From NCBI GenBank assembly GCA_954871525.1, contig OX940870.1:31300555-31364554 (forward strand): a DNA stretch of 64,000 nt, read 5' to 3'. Source of the DNA: Parietaria judaica (Eukaryota; Streptophyta; Magnoliopsida; Rosales; Urticaceae). Below the pieces are notes generated by a model. That model was given only the letters and a program-made list of their open reading frames with translations. It was not told where the DNA came from and did not search any database. Both the position numbers and the translations under genes were made by a program. This document shows, one piece after another, positions 33,178 through 46,264 of the stretch (the stretch's first letter is position 1; each line of letters starts with the position of its first letter).

Positions 33178-33628
33178 TGTCTTTTGTAAATAACGACAAT
33201 TATTTGAGAGAGAACTTTAGGCTTATGTAGTTCTATTCTTCTTTGATTTTGTTTGTAAACTTTGATATTTTCATTTATATTATTACAAGCTCTGATTCTT
33301 ACTTTGTATTCTTTGGGGGCTAACTTAGTTGGAATTCGATTTCGCTTACGAGATTTCGAGCATCTATCCTGGACTAAAATAAGAAATAAAATATAAATTA
33401 ATTTTTTTTACTGAAGAACCAAATAACTATTCATTTTACCAACGAGTAAATGGTCGAAAAAATTACCATTACACTATGTAATTGATGCTATTCCGTAGTC
33501 CCGTAAATAACACACCGATCGCAATGATAACTGGTGCTATGTCAAAACGCACCGATTGATCAATATTCAATATAAGAGTAGAAAATAGAAATAATACTCG
33601 AAAATAAGAAATACGCGGCTAATAACCC

Positions 33629-33665
<37 letters not shown>

Positions 33666-34140
33666 TAAATTGAAATAGTTGAAATCTTTTAAAAGAAGTC
33701 ACATGTAGAATTTATGAAGAGGACTTGAAGCCTTCACAATGATACATTTCCCTCAATTTAATAGTATAGTCATGGCTCACGCATTCCCAGGACCAGATTT
33801 CGAGAAGAAGAATAGAAAACTAATGCTTAATTAATTAATAATTAATAAATACCCACCACAAATTCAGAAGAGAAAAATCTCTCCATGTTTTTCCGGCTTC
33901 TGGGTTTCTTCTCCATTTCCGCAAAGTTTCAAATTTTAAACTCAACCAACTCCATAGTTGTTGTAGTGGAGAGCTTCGCTTGTTTCTTCCAGAATAAAAA
34001 TTAAAAAAAATGGATGAGGAAAAAGACAGCAGAAAATCTGGGTGTTGATGTATGATATCAGTCAAAAGACAGGTAATATTTTACGGTCGTTTAGTTGTTT
34101 GGAAGTATGCCTAGATTCTCCGACACTCTTTGGGTCATTT
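33178..34140. other. Intergenic, (TA)n microsatellite
   Basis: This is AT-rich spacer between the Pack-MULE and the DUF547 gene. It contains a (TA)n run at about 33633-33661. The right end is probably the DUF547 promoter. No gene is supported. Confidence 0.5.
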
Positions 34141-34169
34141 TCTTTGTCATTTGAATCCCTTCTCTCTCC

Positions 34170-34206
<37 letters not shown>

Positions 34207-35356
34207 AGCTGTGTATAAGCATGGAATGAAGTGTGTATTTTTTATAAACATTTGAATGATCGAAGAAGAAGGAGAATATACTGTGTGTATTTTCACTGAC
34301 ACGGTTGGAAAAAGTAATAAAGTTTCGAGCTTTGGAGACTGCGATGAGGTTCTGAATACTTATCCTCTAACCATGGCTGTTTTACAGTCTTCTTCTTCTT
34401 GGATAGTTTTGTTGGGTTTCAATGGCTTTGCATGGCTGAGCTTCAAACGGGTCGGTCTTCTTCAGGGCATTTAATCAGGGACCACAAAGATTCAAGCTTT
34501 GGATTGATTCATTCACCTAATCATGTCGTATTTATTAAAACTTTTAATTCCCTTTGAAAAGCAAAAGCAGATAAACAAAACCCATTCGCGTTTTCCTTTG
34601 ACTCGCCTCTTGAAAGCTCCGAGCTTTCACTCTTGGATTGTTGTGGCCATAAATGCATCTTTGGTTGAGAAAATGGGGCAAATGAAGCCACTTTTATTAA
34701 CTTTGTAGTGGGAAATTGCAACTTTTGATTTGACTTGCTTGAGTGAGTGAGTGTCTGTGTCCCACATTTTCATCCTCTTTCTTTTTCACCATTTTTCTTC
34801 TTCTTCTTCTTCTTTCATTGGAGACATCATATCAATGTGAATGCCATGCTTGTTTTTTTACTGTTTTTTTTTTTGTTGCTTAGCTCTGAATTTGATGCTG
34901 TAGTACTATTGAGGACTTGACTCTTCACTAGCTCAAGACATGGTAGGTTCTTGTTGTGTGTAATTTTTTTTTCTGTGATTTCTTTTTGGGGATTATGGAT
35001 TGGATCTTGATTTGATAAGCAAATCTTGGTTCGCAAAGTTGGTGTTGATAATTTTTGTGTAGGGTTTTGTGTTTGAAAATGACTGGTAGCTGTGCATTCA
35101 TGAATGTCTTTGTCATTATTATAAGCCTCACACTGCTCTTCCTACTCCTGTATCTCATTAACCTGCCTCTCATCTTTATGCCTGAGATCTCGGGCGACGA
35201 TTTGTTTTCTTCGGATTTTTCCTTTCCGTTCTCCCGCTCGCTGCGAATTTTGAGCGTCGGAAGAGTAAAAAGATTGAAGCTTGAATTGGATTTTTCAGGA
35301 TTTTATGAGGCTTAGTAAGAATTTGAGTGAATAAAGTGAAGCCTGTGATAGCAGAA
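34141..35356 (+). promoter_or_regulatory. Probable spliced 5' leader of the DUF547 gene
   Basis: A long CT-repeat (TCTCTC at about 34160-34207) and a pyrimidine-rich stretch at 34780-34815 are typical of plant leaders. A possible donor (ATG|GTAGGT at about 34940) and acceptor (TTGTGTAG at about 35062) suggest at least one leader intron. The transcript start is not determined. Confidence 0.4.
35079..35315 (+). CDS. Upstream ORF with a membrane segment in the DUF547 leader
   Basis: An ATG-started frame of 78 codons (MTGSCAFMNVFVIIISL...) ends 41 bp before the DUF547 start codon. Residues 8-34 form one very hydrophobic segment (VFVIIISLTLLFLLLYLI), followed by a polar, Arg/Lys-containing tail. 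If translated it would be a small membrane or secreted peptide, or an upstream ORF that dampens translation of the main frame. I do not recognise the peptide, and chance cannot be excluded. Confidence 0.3.
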   Translation: MTGSCAFMNVFVIIISLTLLFLLLYLINLPLIFMPEISGDDLFSSDFSFPFSRSLRILSVGRVKRLKLELDFSGFYEA

Positions 35357-38300
35357 ATGTGTGACTCACTGGCTGTTCAAGCTTCCTTCAACCGGTAAGA
35401 TTATAATCGGCGTAATTTTCTCACTAATTTTTGTCTTTTCGGTATTTGGAATAAAGGGTTTTTGTTCCTTTTTAATGTAATGCAATTTTACAGAAATGGT
35501 GCTTTGTGTGAATGTTCACCTTCTGGCCCGGTTTGTCCTTCGAAGCTGAGGTGTAATACCGGCGATTTCGAGGTAATTAACACTGGGAAGTTCTTTTGGG
35601 TGATTCATACCAAGGGGGTTTTGTAAGCTCTTTCGTTTGATCTTTCAGGTGAGAAATCGTGGAGGATGTTCTCCGAGGCTGGGATCTTTCGGTAAAAGCA
35701 ATGTGCCGTTTCAAAACAGATTCCAACTCGAGCAGGATGTAAGTCTATTATCTCTGCATTGTATTCTCTTCATTCATCTGTTTGATTTTTCTTTTTACGG
35801 TAATTTAGTACCACCGTGATCATGCTTTAATTTTGTTTTAAACAAATTTTTAGTATGCCGCCATGAGCATACTCGTCTCGCATGTTATCGTTCTGTGTCA
35901 AGTAAAGCTGATCTCAGATGATCTATCAAAACCTCTGCTATGTGCTACAGGCGTAACAATTAAAAATTAGGAATATGTTATTACGTTAATTGTCATTTAA
36001 TTCACGTCTTACGTCATTTGGTATGCTTACGTGTAAGGGTTTATTATTGTCAGTCAGTTCCGGCCCATTAGGCTGTAATCCATCAATCTATTTATAAGAC
36101 ATTATGCTAATGAGAAAAGTAGGTCGAGAACCCGTTTCGAGAACTATTTTGGGTTGTACCACTAGGGTTTCATAAGACCACAAGCTTAATCAAAGCATTG
36201 ATCACCGTGATTTCTGCTCATTGACGGCTGTTAATATTATGTAGGTACAAAAATTACAACAGCAATTACTTGAAGAGATGGAGCTGCATACCGTTTTGGA
36301 GAATGCTATCGAAAAAGATGCTACCAAAATTTCCAGCCCGCTCGGCCTACCTCGCCATGTATGTTATTTTTCATTTACTTTTTAGTAATATATGAAATGC
36401 TAATACATTACACAAGTTTTTATATATTGCTCTTTTTGCTTTTTTTCTTTAAATTGTTTCTTCTTCTATATCGTTCACAGGCGCAAGATCTCTTGTCTAG
36501 TATTGAAGCATTGGAGGTCACCGTTTCCGAACTCGAACAAGAGATGGTATCTTTGCATTTTAAACTAAGTCAGGAGAGAAATGAGCGGAGACTCGCTGAA
36601 TATCGCCTTAGAAATCTGTCTCCTCGGTTATCATCTCCTCGTTGCACCAATGTCACGAGTTTCCAGGTACTGCCACTATCATACCCTATTGAATCGTATA
36701 GTTTTCTAATAGATCCCGATACACAAACGCAAATCAGATCAATGGAATTTAACAATGTGTTGAATCCTGGAAACTTTATCCCAATTCCAATTTCTATGAA
36801 AAAACGTCTTTCCTTCGAGTGTAAGAAAAACTCTCCGATGATATCTTGGAGGTGCAAAATCAATCAAACAAAGCGCGGCTGACGGCTGTCCAATTTGACA
36901 CTTATATGGCTTGCCTAAACCTGATTAGGCTTATTATAATTACCCAAAAAAACGTCAACAATTACATGTAAGATGATAAAGAACTTGAATCAAAGCCCCG
37001 ATTTCCCTATTTGCCCCTTCCTCTACACCGATACATACACCCAAAAGAAGAAAAAGAAAAATGAACAGAAAAAGCAACCAGACCCATCAGTAAGTCCATC
37101 TATTGGGATTTTACTAATATGTCCTCACATATGCCTAAAAACTTAATTAACATTAGTTCTTAATTATACATGTCTTTAATGTTCTTCATCCTGTGCAATT
37201 GTTTTCCTTTCACTTTACAGGTTTCGCCATCTCCAAAGTGTTCGAAGAAATTGACTGCAGAAATGTTTGAAGCTAACTCATATGACGAAGTGAAAGATCG
37301 AGAATCCGAACTTAGTGGAGAGTCATCATCTATGCGGTCAGAAATGGAGGTATTCTTCGTTGCAAGTTTGCATTCCGTTTACAGATAATGGTCAATGAAG
37401 ACATGCGGTACTTTGCGATTTCAGTATGCGAGTAGAAAAGTTCTAACGGTTTGATAATTCTTGGACGAGAAATTTGTTTTTGTCTGTTGAATCTGAACGG
37501 TCCATGACGAAGATGATTGAGTTTTACTATTATGTTACAATCATTGAACCCAAAATTAATCAAAATAGGCACAATATAGAGTTAAGGTCAAATTTATTAT
37601 TTACTATTTTAGGGTTAAGAATCTACAATGCTTGATTTCGTTATAATAATTAAGAATATAAAAGTAATTATCTAGATCCAGAAGCCGAAATTCATTGTTT
37701 TTGTGTTTGTGTTGCAACCTACTAGCACGAGGAGGACTCAGTTTCTAGATGCAATGATACGAGAATCTCCACTACGACGACAGACTCTGAATCGTGCCGT
37801 TCGGCTGAGTTCCGAAAGTTTCTTCCGAAAGAGATGCAGCCAAGTGGGCTGTGGGACAACCCTAATCAACTCTCGGAAGAGATGGTCCGATGCATGAAAA
37901 ACATCTTTATGTCTCTGGCAGATTATGCCACGTCCCCCAAATCAGACGTGCAGGAGAATAGTTCGCCACTGTCGCCGCGTGGTCATCTCTCGTATTCTTC
38001 ATGGTGGTCGTCGGAGCGTTCCGTGATGTCATCGTGGGTCAGCAGCCCGCAGGTTGACGTCAGAAGTAACTCCGAAGTGTTGGCCAACGAGAATGTGTGT
38101 GATCCGTACCGAGTTCGGGGTAAGCTTAGCTGGGCGGATTGCGGAAATTATAGTTTGGCCACGGAAGTTTCGTGGATGTCCGTTGGGAAAAAGCAATTAG
38201 ATTATGCAGCTGAGGCTCTTCGAAACTTCAGGTACGAGTCTCATCTGACCGTTTCTCATTGACTTTTTCACTCGTTTGTGACAATGGTCTTTGTTTTGTT

Positions 38301-39816
38301 TTATTTTCATTTTGTTTTGTATTGTTTTATTTTTTTTCGAGCATATTAACAGATGACTTTGTCAAAATCAAAAAATGATGTTTTACAGATCACTTCATCA
38401 TGAGTTTCTTTTCTTAACAATTGTCATAGTTTATCTTGTTTACTTTCACTTTTACATAATTATTCACGTTTCTCTTTTTATTTTGGGAGCGTAGAGCACT
38501 TGTCGAGCAGCTTGCGAAAGTAAACCCTATTCATCTGAACTGCAATGAGAGGCTCGCCTTTTGGATTAACTTATACAATGCACTAATTATGCATGTAAGT
38601 TACTTTACTCTCTAAATTTATCAGTAACATGGAAATACGCTCGAGGCTCGAACGACCTGTGGAATGATCATAGTAAGAGTACCACTTTAGCTTTCACTCT
38701 ATTGATTTTGCATATCATGTGATTGTGGACAGGCATATTTGGCGTACGGAGTCCCGAGAAACGACTTAAAGCTCTTCTCTTTGATGCAAAAGGTTATTCA
38801 CTCGCTTCGCTATTCTTTCTTCTCAGTGTCTAAATATCTCGAGTTGTGATTAGCAGTCATCAGGTGATTCATTTCGTGTTCCGAACTATGCTAAGCTCTC
38901 GGAGTTTGACTCTTTGTGAGAAGTGTATACGAGTTTTTGTCTTTTGTGCTTCTTTCTTGTCGGGGCCACACATATTCTTACTACGTGATGGATCAATTTA
39001 TAAAATCCACGTGCTAAATTTGATGACGTGCTGTTGAATAGATTCATAATCCAGGATTGCACTTTATTCATGGTTCTTGGTCATATTTCAGGCCGCCTAC
39101 ACGGTCGGAGGGCATTCGTTTAGTGCAGCCGCAATAGAATATGGAATTCTGAAGATGAAGCCACCGGTCCATAGACCACAAATCGTACGTTTTTTAGTTC
39201 AAAATCTATCACTCGCTCGCTTTGTTCTTCCTCTCTTCTAATCATACTTAAACCACAACATTTCAGGCGTTGCTTCTCGCTCTTCACAAGCTGAAGCTCT
39301 CCGAGGAGCAGCGGAAGTCTGCGATCGGTGTCCACGAGCCTCTCGTCACTTTCGCTTTGAGCTGTGGAATGTACTCATCACCTGCGGTACCGCCGAAACT
39401 CATTTTATGCTAATTAAAATTGTTACTTTTTTCTGTTTCCTTTAGCATGGTCGGTAGCTTAAAACTGCCTCAATAATACTTTGAATAAACAGGTGAAGAT
39501 CTACACGGCAGGTAACGTGCGGGAAGAGCTCGAAGGGGCTCAGCGGGATTTCATCCGAGCCTCAGTGGGAGTGAGCGCCAAAGGCAAGCTTCTGGTGCCA
39601 AAGATGCTGCACTGCTTTGCGAAGAGCTTTGTGGACGACTCCAAGCTGGGGGTGTGGATGTCGCGTTACCTTCCGCCCCGCCAGGCCGCCTTCGTCGAGC
39701 ATTGCATGGCGCAGAGGCGCCACCGCCACGGCCTCCTCGGCACGCGCAACTGCGGCTTCCTCCCCTTCGACTCGCGCTTCCGCTATCTTTTCCTTCCCGA
39801 CAATGCCCCTCTCTGA
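35357..39816 (+). CDS. MIP1-type leucine-zipper / DUF547 protein
   Basis: Twelve coding exons: 35357-35394, 35494-35572, 35649-35738, 36245-36358, 36481-36666, 37221-37349, 37726-38231, 38495-38594, 38733-38792, 39092-39184, 39267-39386 and 39493-39816. All junctions are GT-AG and in phase, giving 612 residues. Residues about 70-165 are the Lzipper-MIP1 coiled coil (VQKLQQQLLEEMELHTVLE, then SELEQEMVSLHFKLSQERNE). A variable Ser-rich middle follows. Residues about 385-525 are DUF547 (LAFWINLYNALIMHAYLAYG, AAYTVGGHSFSAAAIEY, PVHRPQI). The C-terminus has KGKLLVPKMLHCFAKSFVDD and ends FDSRFRYLFLPD. The family is plant-specific in this arrangement (ternary complex factor MIP1 annotations); its biochemical role is unknown. 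The gene appears intact. Confidence 0.95.
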
Positions 39817-40797
39817 TGGGGCTTTCAGGAGGCTGGCCGTGGGTCGGTTATGGTCTTTTGCCTCGTAGACCGGTGTTGTACATCTTCGTGTAATACGTTT
39901 TTTCTTTTTCGTTTTTCTAATGTGGAATAAGAGTTCAAATAACCGGCGAGAGAGGTTTTGTGATTATAAATTTCGCATTTGTTCTACAGGGAATTTCTCG
40001 CTATCTATCGTCTAATTGGCGGTAATGCTTCCTAAACTTTACAGTGTAGTGCAATTTGCCTCTTAAATTTTAATATCTAGTCTGAAGGTTATTTTTTGTC
40101 AATTAATTATCGAAAATTAAAATATACGAGATTTCTAAAGTAATCAACAATTTTAAAATGGAAACATTGTATTGAATTTATTGTCAATGGATTAAACCCT
40201 TGTACAAACTATGACCAAATAGTTACTACTAATCTCTTAAAAAAAACTAACAACTTATAATCGTCCTTTAGATTGTGTGTTAGGTGAAAACACTAGACTT
40301 AAGTCAAGTAAATTTATAATTAAAAGGTGTTTTGACATTATGTTTTCTTAAGAGGCATTCGCGCCAGGCTTGACTTCTGGAGGCCATAACTCTTGACTCG
40401 AGTGTCTTATTTGAGCGTTTTGCATCTCAAATAGCTATACGTAAATGGCATTTGCCTATCTTGATTCCGACTTCTGCGGCCTAGAGATGTTTTTTGTGAT
40501 TCGACGTGTTTTTAACTTTGTGCGTGTTACTTGTTTTTCCGTTTTCAAGTCATTTATGGCTTTTCTTGATGTTGTTTTGTATTAGGTAAGTTTGACTTAG
40601 AGGTCTATAAATTCTCATTTTGGGGATGACTTGATTATTCGAAAACCTAGCCGTTTTCCTCGATTTCGTATTGTTCATGAGCGAAGCCTGATCTTGATGC
40701 CTAGCAAACATAAATTTGTGTGTGAATCATCGAGTGTTGGACGAGCTTGCAATTTATATTGATATAAACTGACCTTAATCCGAGTTTTTATTTTTAT
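39817..40797. other. DUF547 3' flank and intergenic DNA
   Basis: The first 150 bp are probably the 3' UTR. The rest shows no gene or clear repeat. Confidence 0.5.
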
Positions 40798-40806
40798 TTT
40801 TTTATT

Positions 40807-41521
40807 GGGGCAAATAGTCAAATAGCCAAACTTCAAACTCTAATTAGCCAAATAGCCAATGTTTTTACTAATATTGTCAAATAGCCAATTAACTATGTTA
40901 ATAAATCACGAAAGACCTGATTACCCTTGTATTAACGTGTATTAACGTGGTTAATTTGTTTAAAAATAATAATTATTTTAATTTTTTTTTTTTTGAAATT
41001 TTAATCACGATTTTTTATTTTTAAACAAATTAACTCCGTTAATACACATTAATACGTTTATTAACGTATTAACGTGGTTAATTTGTTTAAAAATAAATAA
41101 ATAATTTTCAAATAAAAAAAATAAATTTAAAAAAAAAATAAATAAATTTTTAAAAAAAATAAATAACTTTTTTGTTAAAATTTTAATCACGATTTTTTAT
41201 TTTTTAAACAAATTAACTCCGTTAATACACATTAATAAACGTATTAACGTAGTTAATTTGTTTAAAAATAAAAAACCTTGATTAAAATTTTAACAAAAAA
41301 AATATTTTTTTTTTCAAAAAAAAAATAATTTTTTTTTTCAATAAAAAATTATTTAAAAAAAAAAAAAAATTAACCACGTTAATACCGTTAATATGTTAAA
41401 AGGGTATTATAGGTATAAAATATGTTATTAAATAACTATTTGGCTATTTCACAAAGAAAAATAAAAGATTGGCTATTTGGCTAATCAAACATTTCAATTT
41501 GGCTATCTCATGCTATTTCTC
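40807..41521. mobile_element. Mutator-like fold-back MITE with perfect 9-bp duplication
   Basis: The 715-bp element starts GGGGCAAATAGTCAAATAGCC, and its other end reads GAGAAATAGCATGAGATAGCC in reverse complement. It is flanked by ttttttatt at 40798-40806 and 41522-41530. The arms hold several AAATAGCCAA repeats, then GTTAATTTGTTTAAAAATAA-type sequence repeated in both orientations in the middle. It has no coding capacity. Confidence 0.85.
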
Positions 41522-41530
41522 TTTTTTATT

Positions 41531-42159
41531 TTTACCGATCTTAGTTGCATGAATTAGTCCTATATTAAGCTCTTGCTTTTTGAATTAAGAACTATATTAT
41601 TAGCAAAATTTGTTTTCTATTTTTTCTTAGTAATTTCGCTTTTCTTGCTCAAAGAGAACCTATATATTATGCTATCTTTTGACTATCAGAAGGTAAATTT
41701 TATTTAACAAATATGGTTATCTAGTAAATAAGATAACAGAAAACAAATAAAAAGTTGAGTTGTTGGGCTACTCGTTAAGTAGTCAATTCTTAATAGTGCC
41801 TATTAGTATTATTCGTGTTTATCGCTTTATCTACCCAAGTGTGCACCTACATTAAAATAAGCAGCTCATTATATTGGTGATTGTACACAAATTACAATTT
41901 TAATAGCCGTATAAGTATTAATATTTTAATTTTTTTATGATATATATATATATTGGATCGATTAAAGTTTTCAATGTTCATTGTTGTGGTTTTCTAAATT
42001 GTGTTTTATTTTATCAATTAATTTAGCCAAATTTTACCTGTTATTTTTAATAATTTTCAAACTGTTTTATTTTTTAGTAATTTCTAAGAATTTTTCATTC
42101 TAAAGTTTTACACACCGTGTTATTTCTAGTCATTTTCATACATTTTTCATTTTTTCTTA
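41531..42159. other. AT-rich intergenic DNA
   Basis: Nothing is recognised between the two fold-back elements except a short (AT)n run near 41940. Confidence 0.5.
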
Positions 42160-43121
42160 GGTAAACTGCGGCTAATGTACCCAATTTTTTCCTGCAGATT
42201 ATGTACCCAATGTTTATTTTCAACGGCTAATAAACCCAAACTTTATTCCGTTAGATTTTTTCATGTTTTCCGTCACTTGGCCGTCAACGAGTGATATGTA
42301 CACTTTTCGTATTTTTGACATAACTCACTCAATATTTGTCCAAATTTTATGCACAACCTATGGTTGGAAAGATAAGAGATAGATCTATAACTTTTGTGTT
42401 TCAAGTTTTGTAAAAAAAGTTTTTTATTATTCCAAAATTTCAATTACAACGTAAAACTGGACATTAGTCTAATACAAATTTTTTGTTGCGAGAAAATTTT
42501 AATATACTTAATGACTTTTTATGATGAAATGTTAAACTAAAAAATTGTATATAAATCTTTTATCTTTCCAACGGTAGTTTATTTATAAATTTTGGAAAAC
42601 AAGAGTGAGTTATGCTAAAAATATGAAAGATGTGATGTGGAAAAAACTTTCGTATTTTTGGAATAACATACTCATTTTTTGTCCAAAATTTATAAATAAA
42701 CTACCATTGGAAAGATAAAAAATTTGTCTACAAAATTTTAGTTTTAAGATTTATCAGAAAAAATCATTATATATATTAAAATTTGCTTGAAACAAATATT
42801 TTGTATGAAACTAATGTTCAGTTTTACTTTGTAATTGAAATTTTGTATTTTTTAAAACTATTTTTAAAAAACTTGAAACACAAAAGTTGTAGATATATCT
42901 CTTATCTTTCCAACCGTAGGTCATACATAAAATTTGGACAAAAAAGGAGTGAGTTATGTCAAAACTACGAAAAGTGTACATATCACTCGCTAACGGTTAA
43001 GTGACGGAAAACACAAAAAAATCTAACGGAATAAAGTTTTGGTACATTTGCCGTTGATAATAAACATTAGGTACATAATCGACAGAAAAACAAACATTGA
43101 GTACATTAGCCACAATTTACC
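42160..43121. mobile_element. Long fold-back MITE
   Basis: The ends GGTAAACTGCGGCTAATGTACC and, reverse-complemented, GGTAAATTGTGGCTAATGTAC mirror each other. The mirroring continues through the G-poor interior (CGAGTGATATGTACACTTTTCG against CGAAAAGTGTACATATCACTCG). The arms exceed 400 bp. The flanking 9-mers are T-rich and match only 6 of 9, so the target duplication is uncertain. No frame is supported. Confidence 0.75.
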
Positions 43122-43644
43122 TTTCTTTTTTTCTGCAACTGGCGGAACTTTAACCACAAATGAATAAAATTTGTGCAAGAATTAGAAAAAAAAAATTCTC
43201 TCTATACATTTATCCTATTATGTTGCATCATTTTGTAAGTCTTCTTTAAAAAAATATTAAAATTCTTATAAAAAAATGGTAAATGAGCCAAATGTCCATT
43301 TGTGACTCAAGGTTTCAAAAAAATGCCCAAACCTACTTTTGGTAATTAAAACCACCAATTAATTGAAATATGGACCAATACACCCCTTTTTTTTAATATC
43401 AAATAATTAACAAATAAATAATCATCCTTAATTGTACCAACAATAATGATTCAAGCCATGTTATTTAAATAAAAATTTCTTTCCTTTATTATAAATTAAT
43501 TAATATTCCTATTTTGTAGCAAAAATAAGGATTGTAGTTAAAATTTTTGAATGATATGCTGGAAATAATAATTCAACGTCAAAATTAAATTAATTTAATA
43601 TATAAGCGCTGAAAATTATCAAGCAAATGAGAAAAAAAATCGAC

Positions 43645-43975
43645 TTTAGTTACACATTATTGGTAAATAATGTAACTATAATTACACATTGGTAATTGTA
43701 GTTATATTTACGTGTATGTAATATGAGTTACTTATTTGTAATTATAGTTATGTATATGTAAAATGAGTTACCCGTTCCTAATTATAGTTCCGTAATTGTA
43801 ACTATAATTACATTTACGATTCTGTAACTAGAATTACGACTATAGTGTTTCGATCCCAAAACACCCGAGCTCAGATACATTTACGTAATTGTAACTATAA
43901 TTACATTTACATAATTGTAAATGTAATTACATTTACGATTCTATATTAGAATTACAATTATAGTGTTATCCTTAA
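43645..43975. repeat. GTAATTATAGTTAC-type palindrome array in element A
   Basis: Short inverted units such as GTAATTATAGTTA, GTAATTGTAACTATAATTAC and ATGAGTTAC repeat over 330 bp. They are an AT-richer version of the GTAAC...GTTAC array in the Pack-MULE at 30.3-32.0 kb. Confidence 0.65.
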
Positions 43976-44009
43976 AAACCCGAACACATATCAGTAACAT
44001 CAAATACCC

Positions 44010-44420
44010 TGCACGAGGAAGAGGTTCGAGACGATCTCAGATATGGTTTTCCCGGCTAGGGAGCGGAACTCGGAGCGGGTATTCTCGGCATGGGAGAGCG
44101 GGTCGACCTCGCCGAGAATGTGGTGTGGGACGCTTCGGCGGTCAACGACGGAGAACGAGAGAGAAAGATCGAAACTTCGGCGGTCGGTGCGGAACGGTGA
44201 TGACGGCGATGGAACGACAGAAGAAGGAGACACTCTGTTTCTTTTGGAGTGTGATTCTGGACAGGACCGCCGTGGATGTGAGCAAGAGCGTTCGGGAACC
44301 TATGATCTTGAGCGAGGTAGCGAAACCCGAGAGAGAATCAGAGGCAAGGAGTATGCTCTGATAGGAGACGCCATTGACGAGCTTGGAGGCTTCACCATGG
44401 TTGTGAACGTGAAGGAGGGA
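44010..44420 (-). pseudogene. GC-rich gene-like cargo of element A, unidentified
   Basis: The block is much richer in GC than its surroundings and has several overlapping open frames on both strands. The minus strand reads either KLVNGVSYQSILLASDSLSG (part of a longer frame) or, in another frame, SVVDRRSVPHHILGEVDP. Neither is recognised. Its position inside Mutator-like ends suggests a captured exon, but the source gene is unknown. Confidence 0.35.
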
Positions 44421-45319
44421 GAGAAATATTAAATAAGATATATTTTTTTGGAAAGTATCATAATCATATGATATCCTAATTAATAGGTATAAATTGTCAA
44501 TCATAATTATAAGAAAAAGTAATTTCGAAATTAAATATATTATTAATAAATATTATACGAAAAATAATATTTATAATTAATATTAAGGTAAATATGGTCC
44601 AAAAAAGTTTATTAATGAGCATAAATTAGTTTTATGAAACTATAAGTATTTTTCTTAAACTTTAAGAGTATTTTAAGTATTTGGTGAGTTTTCTATTAAA
44701 AAAAAATCATAATTATCAAATCTCAATACGTATTCTATATCTTACCGTGTCACTACATCTTATAAGTGGTAAAGAATAAAATTGTTTTTAACAAAAAAAT
44801 AAAAAATAAGTCACACTTACGATTCTACCCTTTACATTAATCAAAACAAAAAATTTATTTTGGTTTTGCTACATTAAATTGGTGGTATGAAGTAAAAATC
44901 TTGTCAATAAATGTACCATTTCCAATTTTATTTTCATTTTAACCGACTTTGAATTCACAATTTTTCTTTTTGAAAAATAGAAGGGTAAATGAGACAAATG
45001 CCCATTTGTGACTAAAAATTTTGAAAAGAATGTTCATTTCTAGTTATGGAAATCATAACCATTAATAAATTGAAATATGGACTAAATTGCCCTTCTAATT
45101 TTTTAATCACATTTAATTATAATTCATTTTTTAAAAAATTAAAATAAAAATAAAATTTTATGTAGCAGACTAAATAAATTAAAAATAAATCTCCCATATT
45201 ATTTAGTATTATTCTCGATTAGCTCTAACAAACCACGTTTAATATTTCCTATTTTAACGATTAAAACCTAAAATTTATTGTCCCATTAAACATTATTTAT
45301 TTCAAATTTTTATTTATGA

Positions 45320-45700
45320 CACTTGGTTTTCGTTTGCTTAATTTTATGTAAATTGTTTTACGAAACTGGTTTTCGTTTTGGCTCATTTTATGTAAAGCTG
45401 TTTACAAAAGTTGGTTTTCGTTTTAGGGTTTAGGGTTATATTTTAACGATTAAAACCTAAAACTTATTTTCCTATTAAACATTATTTATTTCGAGTTTTT
45501 ATTTATGAAACTTGGTTTTCGTTTGCTTAATTTTATGTAAATTTGTTTATGAAACTGGTTTTCGTTTTCCCTCATTTTATGTAAGTCTGTTTACAAAACT
45601 TGGTTTTCGTTTTGCCTCATTTTATGTACTTCTATTTACAAAACTTATTTTTTATTTTACCTCATTTCATGTAAATCTGTTTACAAATCTTTTGACACGA
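45320..45700. repeat. Tandem repeat of about 45-60 bp in element B
   Basis: The unit CTTGGTTTTCGTTTTGCCTCATTTTATGTAAATCTGTTTACAAA recurs about seven times with variation, split by a short spacer containing ATTTTAACGATTAAAACC that is itself present twice. Each unit contains a GTAA...TTTAC palindrome, echoing the arrays of the other Mutator-like elements here. Confidence 0.75.
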
Positions 45701-46186
45701 TTTTAAAATTTCATATACATATCCACAAATGCAAATTCGTGTAAAATAACTCCAATAAAATGTAAAAACATTTACCAAAAGCGTGCAAATCCATTTAAAA
45801 AAATATTACCCCTCCAAGAGAAATTATCACTTACAAAAATCAAATATATTACTTTAAAACTGTAAACATATTTACAAAAAATTGAAAATAAATTTACAGT
45901 TGCGATCAAGAGTTTGGAGAGGATGATCGCGACGCGACGGAGAGTGATGGAGGATGGATGCACGATGGAGAGCGATTAAGGAAGGATGCGCGACGGAGGG
46001 CGACTGTGACGGAGGGCGACGGAGGAACGAGACGCGACGAAGGAAGGAGGCGCGATGTAGGGCGACCGCGACGGAGGCCATGGTCGCCTCCTATGTAGCC
46101 GCGCCCACGGTCACCGAAGCCACGCCCGAAGTCGCCGCGCTCTCCGCCCGAATTCGGCGACGGTGATCAATCCGACGTGGGAAGCC

Positions 46187-46261
<75 letters not shown>
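46187..46261. repeat. (GA)n microsatellite
   Basis: A near-perfect GA dinucleotide run of about 75 bp lies at the right edge of the GC-rich cargo of element B. Confidence 0.95.

Positions 46262-46264
<3 letters not shown>

Larger units (their letters stand above)
43277..44694. mobile_element. Mutator-like element A with GC-rich cargo
   Basis: The ends TGGTAAATGAGCCAAATG and, reverse-complemented, AGAAAACTCACCAAATAC are diverged inverted repeats. The flanking 9-mers ataaaaaaa and attaaaaaa match at 8 of 9. The left TIR region is clearly homologous to that of element B (TAAATGAG(A/C)CAAATG(C/T)CCATTTGTGACT, later TTGAAATATGGAC). The interior has a GTAA...TTAC repeat array at 43645-43975 and a GC-rich, gene-like block at 44010-44420 that I cannot assign to a family. 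It is probably a Pack-MULE. Confidence 0.65.

Noticed and set aside
39617..39893. Alternative-frame ORFs over the last DUF547 exon
   Set aside because: The spliced DUF547 frame explains this DNA; the others are GC-rich overlap frames with no family match.
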